NCBI GenBank assembly: GCA_003614735.1
Contig: KZ992498.1
Location: forward strand, 1-41,328
Length of the DNA stretch: 41,328 nt
Source: Thamnocephalis sphaerospora
Taxonomy: Eukaryota; Zoopagomycota; Zoopagomycetes; Zoopagales; Sigmoideomycetaceae
Direction of reading: 5' to 3'
Below, one piece after another: positions 1 to 10,120 of this stretch; positions within the stretch are counted from its first letter, which is position 1; the number at the start of each line of letters is the position of its first letter. The notes beneath the pieces are model-generated. The model was not told the origin of the DNA, did no database searches, and was given only the letters and a program-made list of their open reading frames with translations. The position numbers and the translations under genes were made by a program.

Positions 1-1803
1 TCCAGACTTACTCGTATTCACGTCACTTTATCAGCAGCTGCACGCGTGTGCTCGGTCTCGAGTCGACCCCCACAGGTGTTGACTACCATGGCACCCATGT
101 GGCCATCAACATCTTCCCCATTGGCGTAGATGTGGCCACCACCGAGCGCTTCCGTCGTTCTGATGGGGTGCTGGACAAGATGAGCATTCTGCGCAAGCTC
201 TATGCCGGCAAGCTGATTATTGTCGGCCGTGACCGATTGGATCCGGTAAAGGGTATTGTGCACAAGCTGAACGCCTTTGAAAAGTTCCTCGAACGCTATC
301 CGGAATGGCAGGGCCGCGTCGTGCTGGTGCAGGTGACCACGCCGGGCCGAGTACCGCTGCCCAAGCTGGAAAAGAATATTTCAGAGACGGTGGCTCGGAT
401 CAACGGTCTCTACGGCTCCATCGAGTTCATCCCTGTACACTACTATCGTCAGCAGATTGATCGCGACGAGTACCTGGCACTGCTTTCTGTTGCGCAGGTC
501 GCACTCATTACCAGCATTCGCGATGGCATGAACACCACCAGCTACGAATACGTGTTGTGCCAGCACAATGGCGACCGGAACCCTTTGATCTTGAGCGAGT
601 TTGCAGGCACGGCAGGTTCTCTGAGCGCCGCCATTCTTGTCAATCCCTGGGACTATGTGGTGAGTTTGCGTGCATGTCAGCCATGCGCAGCAGCCTGTGC
701 ACACCCATGCTGTACCTAGACGATGGCTGATGTGTGCGTCTTTTATGTAGGGTGTGGCAGATGCAATCAACGAGGCATTGACCATGTCTGCTGAGGACAA
801 AAACACCAAGCACCAGCATCTCTACAACCATGTCGCCACCTACACAGCGGAATACTGGGCCCGGGCGTTTGTCCGCGAACTGCGGGCTAATCTACGCATG
901 CCAGGCCGCGGCGGCACCACGCCTCTGCTGGATGGCGAGCGCATTCGTACGGCATACACACAGGCCACCGGCCGCCGACTGCTGATGTTTGACTATGACG
1001 GCACGCTGACTTCAATCCGCAAAGTTCCCGGTGCCGCTGTGCCCTCTGCGCCTATGGTTGAGGCGCTCACCAAGCTGGCTGCCGATCCGCGCAACGACGT
1101 GTGGGTGATCAGTGGCCGTGACCAACCAACGCTTGAGCGCTGGCTAGGCGACATTCCCAAGCTTGGCCTGAGCGCCGAGCACGGCTGCTTTATCCGCCAT
1201 CCGGGCCAGGCCTGGATAAATTTGCTGGAGCAGGATGATTTCTCCTGGAAGAAGGAGGTCAGCGAGATTTTTGATTACTACACCGAGCGCACGCAAGGCT
1301 CGTTTATCGAGCACAAGAGCAGCAGCATCACCTGGCACTACCGGCTCGCTGACCCGGCCTTTGGCGAGTTCCAGGCTAAAGAATGCCAGAACCACTTGGA
1401 AAATGCTGTGCTTTCCAAGTTGCCGGTGGAGATTCTTGTGGGCAAAAAGAATCTTGAAGTGCGCCCGGTGAGCATCAACAAGGGCGGCGTGGTCAGTCGC
1501 CTGGTGAGCGACGCGGTCGGACCGTCGCAAGAGCCAGCGCCGATCGATTGCGGCTTTTTGATCTGCGCCGGCGACGACAAGACAGACGAGGACATGTTCC
1601 GTGCCATTCGCCGCGACCGCCGGCTGGCCGATACGTCTAACGTTTATTGCGTGACCATTGGCGAGGCCACCAAGAAGACAGCGGCCAACTGGCATGTGCC
1701 GACACCTGCAGATCTTATTGATGTGCTGCGTGGACTTGCAGGCTTCTGTCCTGTGCCTGCGGATGCGCGCGAGGTGGGCGACGATGTGGGCAATGATGCT
1801 TAG
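1..1803 (+). CDS. TPS2: Trehalose-6-phosphate phosphatase, Tps2-like (3' part)
   Basis: Removes phosphate from trehalose 6-phosphate, the second step of trehalose synthesis, in the cytosol as part of the trehalose synthase complex. The gene enters from beyond the left edge, in frame from base 3. Exons are <1-659 and 751-1803; the 91-bp intron (GTGAGT to TAG, phase 0) joins a conserved NPWDYV|GVADAIN stretch. The first exon is the C-terminal half of a GT20 domain (RDGMNTTSYEYV). The second holds a trehalose-phosphatase domain with the HAD nucleophile motif DYDGT near 991-1005, SGRD near 1110 and GDDKTDED near 1571. The combination of a GT20 half and an intact phosphatase half is typical of fungal Tps2. 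A regulatory Tps3/Tsl1-type paralogue is less likely because the phosphatase motifs are intact. Roughly the first 240 residues lie outside the window. Confidence 0.93.
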
Positions 1804-2629
1804 CTGCCTGCCAGTCTTTTCCACCATCGCGCACACACATACTTGCACACTCACTTTTATTCTTCCCCACCCACTCGTCTACATTTTGCAGTGCATCGTC
1901 GTGTGGCCATTGTGCGATGCACTGTGCGCGTATGTACACTGGCCTGGCAGTCTTGTTTGCTTCATTTCCCGCGCTCGCATGTGTGCGCGTGCTTGTACGC
2001 TTCTTTGGTGACTGTCTGCTTTCTGCGACATCACCTGTCCAGTCGCTTGTGTGCGCCTCGACCGATACGCACCCCCGGCTGCTCGCCCTTGCATGGCACG
2101 GCGTCTATCGTGCCCGTTTTCCCCCACCAGACAGTCATAAAACGCGATACTGTGTACTGAAAATTCCAGCCGCGAGTGTCGTCGGCTGGTGCCGCGCTGC
2201 TTGCTGAGCAGCCTGTTTGGGCAGTTTGTAGACCGAAACGCATGGCAATAGCCGCATGCTTGGCCGGCATGCGATGCACTGCATTGGTTGGCGAGTGCAG
2301 ACGCGTGGAATGGAGCGCACTTTTTGGTAATGGCATCTGGTCACGACAGCTTCAACTCTATGCCGGCGTGGTCCTTGCGCCCGCTGGATCGTGTTTGATC
2401 TTCGACGCGCACGCATGCAAACCGTCATTGTCGTTGTATTGGCAATGCCGTGCACTTGGTGCTTGGCCCAACTTGCGCGATGCACCGCTGAATGGGTGCT
2501 GCTGCGCGCGTGCATGCATACGTGTGGCGTACCCCACTATCTATACTTGATTAAATACTTTGTGGGCGATGCACTCGCTCTGCGCTCAACCACAACCGCC
2601 ATTCCGTATCTACCACGCACTCGTACGCC
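1804..2629. other. Intergenic, TPS2 to lipase
   Basis: About 825 bp rich in CA/GC-mixed low-complexity text. Short open frames exist in several frames but none shows a family signature or a consistent splice model. It should contain the TPS2 3' end and the lipase promoter; an AT-rich stretch near 2535-2562 could hold the lipase core promoter. Confidence 0.5.
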
Positions 2630-3763
2630 ATGCAAGTCGCTTATCTGTGTCTCTGCGCCTCTGTTATTTTGAGTGCTCATACAGCACTGGCTAGCATCGT
2701 CGGCCTTCCGCCTATCGTGGAGGATGTGGATGCAACCGTCAAAGCTTTAACCGACTTTAAGGGTCTTATGAGGCAAGCTGGCTGCCTGCCTGGCACATTG
2801 GCCGGAATTCCTACGATTCCAAATGTGCTGTTTCCGCCACGGGTGCCAGCGGCGGTGGCAAAGGCCAACTATTTAAGCTCCATCGGCACCGAAGACCAAT
2901 GGAACCTACATGCAGCGCAGTTTGACCAGATCATCAGCGAAGACTTTATTTACCGCTATGCAATGTACACTGCTGCTTCCTATTGTCAGGAACGCCAAGT
3001 GCGCTTGCTAGAGAATGCTAGAATTGGCCCACCGGGTCATGCCACCCGATTGCTTACCGACGACATTCACGTTGATTCGTGGCGAGTCAGCGCCAGCACA
3101 GGGTTTTTCGTCGCCGTTTCCAAGCGGCAGCGCACAGTGACACTGGCCTTTCGCGGCACTAGTACTTTGGAGGACTTTTTCTTTAATGCAAATCCAATCA
3201 TTGGTAAGCCGGACAGCGGTTTATTTCCTGGCGCGCCACACGGCAGCTACGTATATCGTGGCATGGAAAGTCATGCTACCCGGCAGTTTGCAGATGCGTC
3301 AGCTGCAGTGCGCCAGGCACTTCTCGCGTACCCTGGTTACTCTCTTGTCGTGGCGGGCCATTCTCTGGGAGCTGTAGCTGCTCAGCTGTTCTCGCTGCAC
3401 GCCACCCTGCACAGCCTCTTTCCCATCGCCGCAGTATATGGATTTGGCGAGCCGGCTAGTATGAGTCTGCCCATGGCCGAGTGGTCTCTGGCGGTGATTG
3501 GACGTGAAAAGTTTGTCCGCGTAATTTCTGGACGTGATATAACGCCGTCTCTGCGCGCAAACCTTGGCGGTATTGATCATGCAAGGAATGCCCGCGTCGC
3601 GTGGGTACCGAATCCCGAGCAGCGTGGTACCGTGATATGCGAAAACGGCAACGATGCACGATGCGGTACGCAGATGCCTTGCTACGTGCGCAGTTTCCGG
3701 GATCACAACCGGCTGGGTGGCTTGAGATTCAGCAGCGTCTGCTCTCTCGGACTGGCAGCGTAG
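2630..3763 (+). CDS. Secreted class 3 lipase
   Basis: Predicted extracellular triacylglycerol lipase of the Rhizomucor/Thermomyces class 3 family, 377 residues, no intron. It starts with a hydrophobic signal peptide (MQVAYLCLCASVILSA) ending near residue 20. The core has the family strand LAFRGTS and the nucleophile elbow GHSLG, with Ser245. Asp303 in SGRDITP and His359 near the C terminus (RDHNRLGG) sit where the family's acid and histidine belong, so the triad looks complete. Several cysteines near the end fit a disulphide-bonded secreted enzyme. The chosen ATG is the first in frame and directly precedes the signal peptide. A poly(A) signal follows 46 bp after the stop. Feruloyl esterase activity cannot be excluded from sequence, since some class 3 members have it. 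Confidence 0.93.
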   Translation: MQVAYLCLCASVILSAHTALASIVGLPPIVEDVDATVKALTDFKGLMRQAGCLPGTLAGIPTIPNVLFPPRVPAAVAKANYLSSIGTEDQWNLHAAQFDQIISEDFIYRYAMYTAASYCQERQVRLLENARIGPPGHATRLLTDDIHVDSWRVSASTGFFVAVSKRQRTVTLAFRGTSTLEDFFFNANPIIGKPDSGLFPGAPHGSYVYRGMESHATRQFADASAAVRQALLAYPGYSLVVAGHSLGAVAAQLFSLHATLHSLFPIAAVYGFGEPASMSLPMAEWSLAVIGREKFVRVISGRDITPSLRANLGGIDHARNARVAWVPNPEQRGTVICENGNDARCGTQMPCYVRSFRDHNRLGGLRFSSVCSLGLAA

Positions 3764-3808
3764 TGATATAGATACAGACTGGGTTTTTGATACAAAGCGT
3801 GGAATCCT

Positions 3809-3814
3809 AATAAA
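3809..3814 (+). terminator. AATAAA poly(A) signal of the lipase gene
   Basis: Perfect AATAAA hexamer 46 bp after the lipase stop codon. It lies only 4 bp before an ATG at 3818 that could begin the next transcript, so the two genes may be very tightly spaced. Confidence 0.5.
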
Positions 3815-3817
3815 CTC

Positions 3818-4851
3818 ATGCCCGTTTATATATTTCAGAGTACAGCGTCACAGCAGAATCTTGGTAAGCTATGTTACCCTTACGTACGTACTAACAGACG
3901 CTTTATACCATCAGCAAGAGGGTCAGCGCGAGGTAGCAAGGAAAACACAACGGCCGTGTGCATGAAAGTGATAGCCATCGTTTGCTGTCTTGGCCGCAAG
4001 GCGTTGTTAGAGTATGCAGATGTTGCATTGCAGCTGAAATGGTCAATGAATGCGACCCAGACTACCTGAACTCGTCATTGTCTGACCGTTTGTTGAGACA
4101 ATTGACTATACTCTACGTTAATGAGCTAGAGTGTTTGCACTCGTTTGCGCGTGTGTTTTGCCTTTGCATTTTCAGGTCAGGGCGTTGATGGCAGAGTATG
4201 GTTTGTGTGGTATGTACACGAGCACACCCGGTGCTATGCATCTACCAAAGGCTTTGCCTCGCACCGCCCTATTCCTCAGCACCCTATGCTGTTGCGGGGT
4301 ATCGGCGGCCCGATAGACTATTGGTTATAGCTAGATGGGTTACATATGGCAGGCGGCGCACCATGACTGATCTACGCTCACCGGGGCAACGACTATCGCC
4401 AAAAGTCATTTAAGTGGTGCATTGACGTCGTATAATAGCCTTCATACCGCATACAGTTGGTCCGTGCCGTTCTTTCGTAATATACTATCCAAGTTCCATC
4501 GACCGGCATCAAGTGCATCTGTTTTTCAGCGATGGACTCGGCTTGGAGTTTTACGATTGTGTTTTACGATGCTGATTTGTACGGTAGGTGGTGCTGCGCA
4601 CACCGCAGACGGTTCTAAGCGGCATAGCTCACCTATGTGTCCTCCAACACACTCGATTCTTGACAGTGCTCCCCAATTTTATAGAGCCGCGTGAGGATGA
4701 AGAGTACTACATCGACGAGATAGTTATCGTGCCCGACGTAGATGATTATGCCGGTATTATACAGCCCACGCGCTATTATAATGCCTTTACATCGAGCTCA
4801 GATCTCCTTGCCGCTATTACAGATATGCTTGACGTAGATGACGAAAACTAG
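3818..4851 (+). CDS. Unrecognised multi-exon gene, 5' part unresolved
   Basis: I do not recognise this protein. The 3' end is convincing: exons about 4406-4476, 4530-4583 and 4685-4851 join in phase (introns 4477-4529 GTAATA-CAG and 4584-4684 GTAGGT-TAG) to give an acidic C terminus with DADLYEPREDEEYYIDEI and DDEN at the very end. Upstream, a strong donor GTAAGC at 3864 with a TACTAAC branch point near 3888 marks another intron, and 3937-4130 reads as a plausible exon (for example NECDPDYLNSSLSDRLL). A donor GTATCG at 4299 with acceptor at 4405 is phase-compatible with the frame through 4198. The joints between 3863 and 4299 do not resolve uniquely and the start codon is uncertain. No signal peptide, membrane helix or known motif was seen. 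Confidence 0.45.
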
Positions 4852-5624
4852 GCCATACTATTCATACTCTGATGCTGAGCAAACTTGGCGGCATGTTCAG
4901 CGAGCCCTATGAGCCGCCAAGAATCACCCAATAGTCTGCGACACAATTCTCTCCATACTGTACTGCCCATGACCAAAACGAAAGAAGACCACGTGCCCTC
5001 TGATCATCGCATGCGCTTTGTGATGTGTGTACAGCAGCTGTACAAAACTGGTGTTTGAGGGGCTACGCATGTTTACAGACCGGTGCTCGCAGTTTAGAAG
5101 CGCATAGTGTGCGATATCATTGTCGCAAAGCGACGCGCCAGCATCAGAATGAACAACTATGGTGTTTTGCAAGGAAATGGCGCTGGCTAGCACATGCGGC
5201 CGATCCATCTCCAGAAGCACAGTTGATGCACTCCATCAATCATCCGATCGCCATTAAAGTAGCCGCTGAATAGACGAGGCTTCTTCTTTTGCACGCGTAG
5301 TGTCTGATCAACTCTGATATGCCATGTGGCTTTTCGATGCCTCTTCGGCAACGCAGTAGCAGTTTTCACCCAACATTCAGGTTTCAAATTTTATTCGCTC
5401 TTGTGGGCCACGCTATCAAGTAATACATTGTGTAAACGAGATAACTTTTCAACTTCACCCTTGCGGGCAGGCGCCGGGCTGAACTGCCATGTCTAGCCAC
5501 GCAGCTAGTCAATGTTATAGACAAGTCGTTTATTCAGTTCCGTCCACTATTAGTGGGACTGCAGACGGTATGGCGTAGCATCGGCGTGTATCGCGAGCTG
5601 CAGAATATAGCTTGCAAAAACGTC
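4852..5624. other. Region between the unknown gene and the small secreted gene
   Basis: About 770 bp. The one thing of note is a minus-strand frame described separately at 4924-5201. From 5400 to 5600 I see only AT-rich non-coding text that probably includes the 3' end of the small secreted gene. Confidence 0.4.
4924..5201 (-). CDS. Possible short gene or exon, unknown
   Basis: A minus-strand frame from an ATG at 5201 gives about 92 residues with protein-like composition (SLQNTIVVHSDAG, VVFFRFGHGQYSMER). Just upstream, 5187-5380 is open in a different minus-strand frame and also looks coding (WHIRVDQTLRVQKKK, FSGYFNGDR). I could not find a phase-consistent intron joining them, so this may be a gene with an unseen splice, a decayed gene, or chance. 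No family is recognised. Confidence 0.22.
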
Positions 5625-5840
5625 CTACGTCCTCCTGCTCCGAGACGGAGTCGGGGACGGCGACGGCGACGAAGATTTTGACGAAGATGGTGACGGCGAC
5701 AAAGTCGAAGACGAGACTTGTCCAGACTTGCGCTTCAGGTTGAACGGGAAGCGCTGACCAGCTTCCACCATGGATGTTGAGCTAAACACAAGCATGAGCG
5801 CAAGCGTAGCGACAACAAGCAGGATCTTGGAGAACTGCAT
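5625..5840 (-). CDS. Small secreted Ser/Pro-rich protein
   Basis: A 71-residue protein starting at an ATG at 5840. It opens with a textbook signal peptide (MQFSKILLVVATLALMLV...SMVEAG), leaving a mature part of about 43 residues. The first half of the mature chain is basic, and the tail is made of SPSPSSSKSS-type repeats ending in RSRRT. No cysteines and no GPI signal are seen. Function is unknown; small secreted, Ser-rich proteins of fungi are often wall-associated or effector-like, but nothing here proves either. No intron is needed. Confidence 0.6.
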   Translation of the reverse strand: MQFSKILLVVATLALMLVFSSTSMVEAGQRFPFNLKRKSGQVSSSTLSPSPSSSKSSSPSPSPTPSRSRRT

Positions 5841-6218
5841 GGCAATACTAGAGTAGGTACGAAGGTGCGTGCGAGTAGGTAGCTAAAGGAACAAGGAGTA
5901 GTTGTGCCGCGACAAGAGAGTCGCAGTGCTTGCTGAATATTTATCCGCCAGTAGAATTGCCATATTGGGCATCTGAATCTACTGTGGCCAATCCTGTGCG
6001 CCTGCCCGACACATTTGGCTATCGTGGAGAGTATGTTCGATGTTGGCGTGAATGATTGCTTGAAAATGCGCACATGTATTACACATACAGACAGAACCAG
6101 CGGTGAAATGCGCATGGATAGTGGAGTGCAGCGGCAAGCTATTTAGAATATAGAAATGCAATATGAAACGAAAAAATGGCAGCCACCGCCGCGGATGCGC
6201 ATGCTTTGGCGAGCGCAT
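5841..6218. other. Intergenic, small secreted gene to CYS3
   Basis: About 380 bp that should hold the promoter of the minus-strand secreted gene and the 3' end of the cystathionine lyase gene. AT-rich patches near 5935-5945 and 6135-6175. No gene seen. Confidence 0.5.
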
Positions 6219-6255
6219 TTAGCGAGTGGCGATGGGTGTGTCAATGTTTGCCAGG

Positions 6256-6289
<34 letters not shown>

Positions 6290-7622
6290 TTGACACTGAT
6301 GTGTTGGCGATCGCTTCGGGAACGGCCACAGCAAGCGCCTGCTTCACATCAGCTACCAGATCGTCCGTCTCCTCGATACCGCAGGAGAGGCGCACGAGCG
6401 TGTCGGTGATGCCCAGCTTGAGCCGATCCTCTGGTGCCACCGAACCGTGCGTCATGAGCGACGGCAGTTCGCACAGACTCTCTACACCACCAAGACTCTC
6501 GGCCAGGGTAAAGAGCTTGACGGCCGTGAGGAAGCGCTCTGCGTGCTGGAGCTCGCCACGGACGCGGAAGGTGACCATGCCACCAAAGCCTGATTGCTGA
6601 CGCTTGGCAAGTGCGTGCTGCGGGTGGGATGGGAGGCCGGGGTAGATCACCTGCTCAACAGCCGGGTGTGCTTCGAGTGCGCGCGCGACGGCCAGCGCAT
6701 TACGCTCGTGCTGGCGCATCCGCACGTGTAGCGTCTTGAGACCGCGGTTGGCGAGGAAGCAGTCAAAGGCGGAGGGCACAGCGCCAATCGCGTTCTGCAG
6801 GAAACGCAGACGCTCAGCGAGCGCCGCATCGTTGGTCACGGCCACGCCAATAACCACGTCCGAGTGGCCGTTCAGATACTTGGTGCCCGAATGCACCACC
6901 AGGTCGGCGCCGAGCGAGAGCGGGCGCTGGAAGTAGGGCGACAGGAAGGTGTTGTCTACGGCAACCAGCACACCGTGGGCATGGGCGCGCTCGGCCACAG
7001 CAGCAATGTCGGCCAGACGCAGGGTCGGGTTGGTTGGCGTCTCAATCCAGACCAGTTTGGTGTTTTCGCGGAAATGGCCGTCCAGACTGTCGACATTGGT
7101 CAGGTCGATAAAGGTGACGTCGTGGCCGAGTGCGTTGGCTACCTTGGTGAAGAACCGATAAGTGCCACCATAAACATCATTGATACTGATGACATGGCTG
7201 CCCTTGGGCAGCGCGTGCATCACCGTGGCGGTGGCGGCACTGCCAGAGGCAAAGGCCAGACCGTGGCTGCCGCCCTCGAGCGCAGCAATGGCTTCTTCGA
7301 ACGCGTGGCGCGTCGGGTTGTCCGAGCGCGAGTACTCAAAGCCCTGGAAAACACCAACGGCCGACTGGCGGAAGGTGGTCGACAGCGACAGGGGCGGAAT
7401 AACAGCGCCAGTGCTCGGATCGGGATGCTGGCCGGCGTGCACAGCATTGGTGCCAAAGCCAAATCCGGCCGCTGGGTCGTACGGCTCCGGCTGAGTGTAC
7501 ACGGCCGCGGGGGCAGCGGCAGGCGTAGCGACGGACGACGCGGCAGCAACGCTACCGGCGACAGGGCCGGACGAGACGGCCACGTCGACAACGTCGTGCT
7601 CCGAGTTCAGTGGGATATGCAT
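6219..7622 (-). CDS. CYS3: Cystathionine gamma-lyase
   Basis: PLP enzyme that cleaves cystathionine to cysteine, 2-oxobutyrate and ammonia in transsulfuration. 467 residues from an ATG at 7622 with no intron; the frame stays open further upstream but only with non-ATG codons. The family core starts at GFGTNAVHAGQ, followed by FEYSRSDNPTR and FASGSAAT. The PLP lysine is Lys248 in HSGTKYLNGHSDV, and the tail has SLGGVESL and MTHGSV, which match gamma-lyase best. Gamma-synthase or beta-lyase activity cannot be fully excluded. Family members are near 400 residues; the extra length is a roughly 45-residue Ala/Pro/Ser-rich N terminus and a C-terminal Ala run encoded by a CAG/CTG repeat. Confidence 0.93.
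6257..6286. repeat. (CTG)10 microsatellite inside CYS3
   Basis: Ten perfect CTG units on the + strand. On the coding (minus) strand they encode a run of about nine alanines near the C terminus of cystathionine gamma-lyase. Length changes would keep the reading frame. Confidence 0.85.
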
Positions 7623-8481
7623 GGTGACGGAAAGAAGGCTGCGTTGTGTAGCGGCAGTAGAAAAGTAGCGTGGAGAACGCGCTGGCAAAGTTGAGGAACA
7701 GTGCTAACGCAGCGAGTGGTGTGGATCCTCGAGGTACCGTTGGCAAGGAACACGCCACCTTTTAAGCAGCCGACGGCTGACTAACCCGTGGCAGCCACAA
7801 TGCGGTGCTAGCTGTCGTGAATGGCGAAGCGGAGCAGTAAACGGGCCGACAGGACAACGGCCGTGGTGAAGATGCGGCCTATCATCTCCTGCGCAGAAGT
7901 GTGACTGTTTTGCTGGTTGGGCCTAAAGAGATGATCTCCCAATCGGTGTTGGTCGCTGGCCAGACCAGCAGCTGCGCGCGTTGATAGGAAAGCACCTCAT
8001 TTTGCGGAGCTCTTGCATCATCGGCAGCCAATGGCAGGCGGTAGCGAGCGCGCTATTGCGCTCAGCGTGGGCAGCTGCAGGCTGCGTGAGAATTGCGCCA
8101 TACCAGGGGGAAATTGCGAATTCGAGTGCGCAGCTGCCAGCGGCTTTTGCGCCGCCGCTTTGCTGGTCATGCGCGTCCTCACATGCCACTTGCTACGCGT
8201 CACCACAAGCTACGTGTCGTTGCCGCAGGACACGTACGCCGATGTACCCCACATCATGACGTCATCATGACTGGACGTGCTTACTAATGGCGCCGACCAA
8301 CGGCGGTGTTTGCGCCAATGTCTTTTCTGCTGGCCAAGTGCGCGAATAAGACCGAGTATACCGTGACAGGCCCGAAAGCACTGCCGAACCTTGCGTGATC
8401 CCTTGTTTTGTTTACTGTAATCTTCTCATTTGCGTGTGTGCTCGTGTCAACGCGTGCACTGGTCATTGCCATTTCTTGCCA
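7623..8481. other. Divergent intergenic, CYS3 / HAD hydrolase
   Basis: About 860 bp between divergent start codons, so it should hold both promoters. Short overlapping open frames occur in 7980-8290 on both strands, but none has a motif or a splice model, so I leave them out. A near-palindromic ATGACGTCAT element (CRE/bZIP-like) lies near 8256-8266. Confidence 0.45.
8256..8266. promoter_or_regulatory. CRE-like palindrome
   Basis: ATGACGTCATC contains the palindrome TGACGTCA, the binding site of CREB/ATF-type bZIP factors. It sits about 220 bp before the HAD hydrolase start and about 640 bp from the CYS3 start. In fungi, sulphur and amino-acid genes are often bZIP controlled, so a role for CYS3 is possible; this is inference from the motif alone. 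Confidence 0.35.
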
Positions 8482-9630
8482 ATGACGGGCGGCGGAACGC
8501 GCGCGCGCCTGGTGCTGTTTGATGCGCTCGGCACGCTGTTCAAGCCGCGTATTCCCGTCGGGTTGCAGTATGTGCGTACACGCGAGCACGCCATATCCGC
8601 TTGCCAGCACGCTGACACAAGGTGTAAAACATCTAAACAGGCCAACGCCGCAGAACGCTGCGGCCTTGTCTGTGTGCCAAAGCCGGCAACATTGTACGCT
8701 GCGTTTCGCTCACGACTTGCCGCGCAACAGCGTGCGCAGCCGTTTTATGGCGCGTCTACAGCAGCGTCCGATGCGAAAACGCTCGAGCCACTGGACTCAA
8801 ACGTGTCTGCCACACGACGCTGGTGGAAATCGGTAAGCACCGACTGCGCACGTTTGCAGCAGCACAGCCGGTCTTCACACGTGGGCATACCCTATGACGC
8901 GCAAACAGGTTGTGCTGGGAACGTTTCTTGATGCGGGCTTACCAAAGTCAGGTAGGCTGTCCCTGCGCTTGCACTTTTGGCTGATATGGGCTAATGAGTT
9001 GTGTAAAGAGCTGCGCAAAGCGGAGGACGCACTGTTTGCCGAGCTCTGGAATTCATTCGCGTGCGCTACAGGCTATGCAGCCTACGATGAAACTGTGGTG
9101 GCGCTAGAACGGCTGCGCCACGGGCCTTTGACACCGCCGAAGCTCGGAGTTTTGTCAAATGTTGACCTTAGACTGCGTAAGGCTGTTGGCGGCACAGTTG
9201 TGGGCCAGTAGCATGCTAGTAGCTTACTGGAACGGCGTTGTGTAGATACAGCACTTGCATCTTTGGGGATTGCACAGTACTTTGATGTTATATTATGCAG
9301 TGAAGAGCTGGCGTGCGAGAAGCCAGACCCACGCGCATTTGCTGCTGCTGCTGCCGCTGCAGGTGTGCTGCCACAGGATGTGCTGCACATCGGCGACGAT
9401 ATACACCGGTACGCTGAATTATACCGTACTTATTACATGCTTGGATTAACAATGATGACAACGGCGTGCGTACCAGTGACTACATGGGCGCGCGTGCGGC
9501 GGGTATGCAGTCACTATGGCTTCAGCGCAGTTTCCAGGAGGAAAGCCCACTCCCACCAGAAGTGGCACCACAAGACGTCATCCACAGCTTGCTTGACGTG
9601 GAGAAGCACTGGGCTTATCAGGATGCTTGA
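8482..9630 (+). CDS. HAD-superfamily hydrolase, HDHD3-like
   Basis: Predicted haloacid dehalogenase-like hydrolase of 267 residues; the substrate is unknown. Six exons: 8482-8571, 8641-8832, 8909-8951, 9009-9176, 9252-9408, 9477-9630, with five GT-AG introns of 57-76 bp, all in phase. Motif I is LFDALGT, with the nucleophile at Asp14. The usual second Asp (D+2) is Leu, as in dehalogenase-type members of the family, so a classical phosphatase reaction is not assured. Motif II is LGVLSNVD, the lysine region is CEKPDPRAF, and the acidic motif is HIGDDIHRDYMGARAAG, split by the last intron. The order and spacing match HDHD3-type proteins (about 250 residues). Start chosen as the only in-frame ATG before motif I. 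Confidence 0.88.
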
Positions 9631-9689
9631 AATAGCAGACACCTTGCGTTAGACATGAGCGTGGATGCAAACAAAAAGTATGCATATTT

Positions 9690-10060
9690 ATGATGCTGCG
9701 ATTGTCAACAGACCGTAGGTTTCGGTGTAACGAGATTGCAACAGTCCAAGATGGCGTGATGCAAACCAGCGGGCACGGCAGAAAGGGGCAGAGGCGATAA
9801 AATGCGTACATGCTAGCCAGCGCAAAGCAGTAGACGAATAAAGCAAAGGCACACAAAACACTAGCACGGCCTGCTTTCTCGAACGCGGAGGCAATATCGG
9901 GCTCGCTAATGCTACTCCACCCTTTCAGACTGGTAAAATGGCGCACCGTCTCGCCACCCGTCCGCAACGCTTCAGTGCATTTGCATAGATCAATCGTAGA
10001 ATCAACTGTGGCGCAGTGTGCAGCAGCAATTACAGCGTTGATTACGACACGTCTGCATGA
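9690..10060 (-). CDS. Possible small single-pass membrane protein
   Basis: A minus-strand frame from about 10010 to 9690 reads as protein: LRTGGETVRHFTSLKGW, EPDIASAFEKAGRAS, then a hydrophobic segment around VLCAFALFVYCFALASM. A TATA box lies upstream at 10103-10110. Two ATGs near 10058 and 10049 can be joined to it by a short intron with donor GTAATC and a CACAG acceptor, in phase, which gives a start MIIMQTC. The C terminus is unclear because the frame runs on into the 3' end of the HAD gene unless another intron is used. No family recognised. Confidence 0.35.
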
Positions 10061-10102
10061 TAATCATCGCAACGCCGACACTCAACGATATGTCGGCGGC
10101 AG

Positions 10103-10110
10103 TATATATA
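10103..10110 (-). promoter_or_regulatory. TATA box for the small membrane protein gene
   Basis: TATATATA, about 45-50 bp upstream of the candidate minus-strand ATGs. It fits the position of a core promoter for that gene, but no transcript evidence is available. Confidence 0.35.
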
Positions 10111-10120
10111 TTGCATACCC

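Noticed and set aside
1144-1854. 236-codon minus-strand frame opposite the Tps2 phosphatase domain
   Set aside because: Antisense shadow of a conserved domain.
6864-7694. A 276-codon open frame on the + strand
   Set aside because: Antisense shadow of cystathionine gamma-lyase, which has clear catalytic motifs on the other strand.
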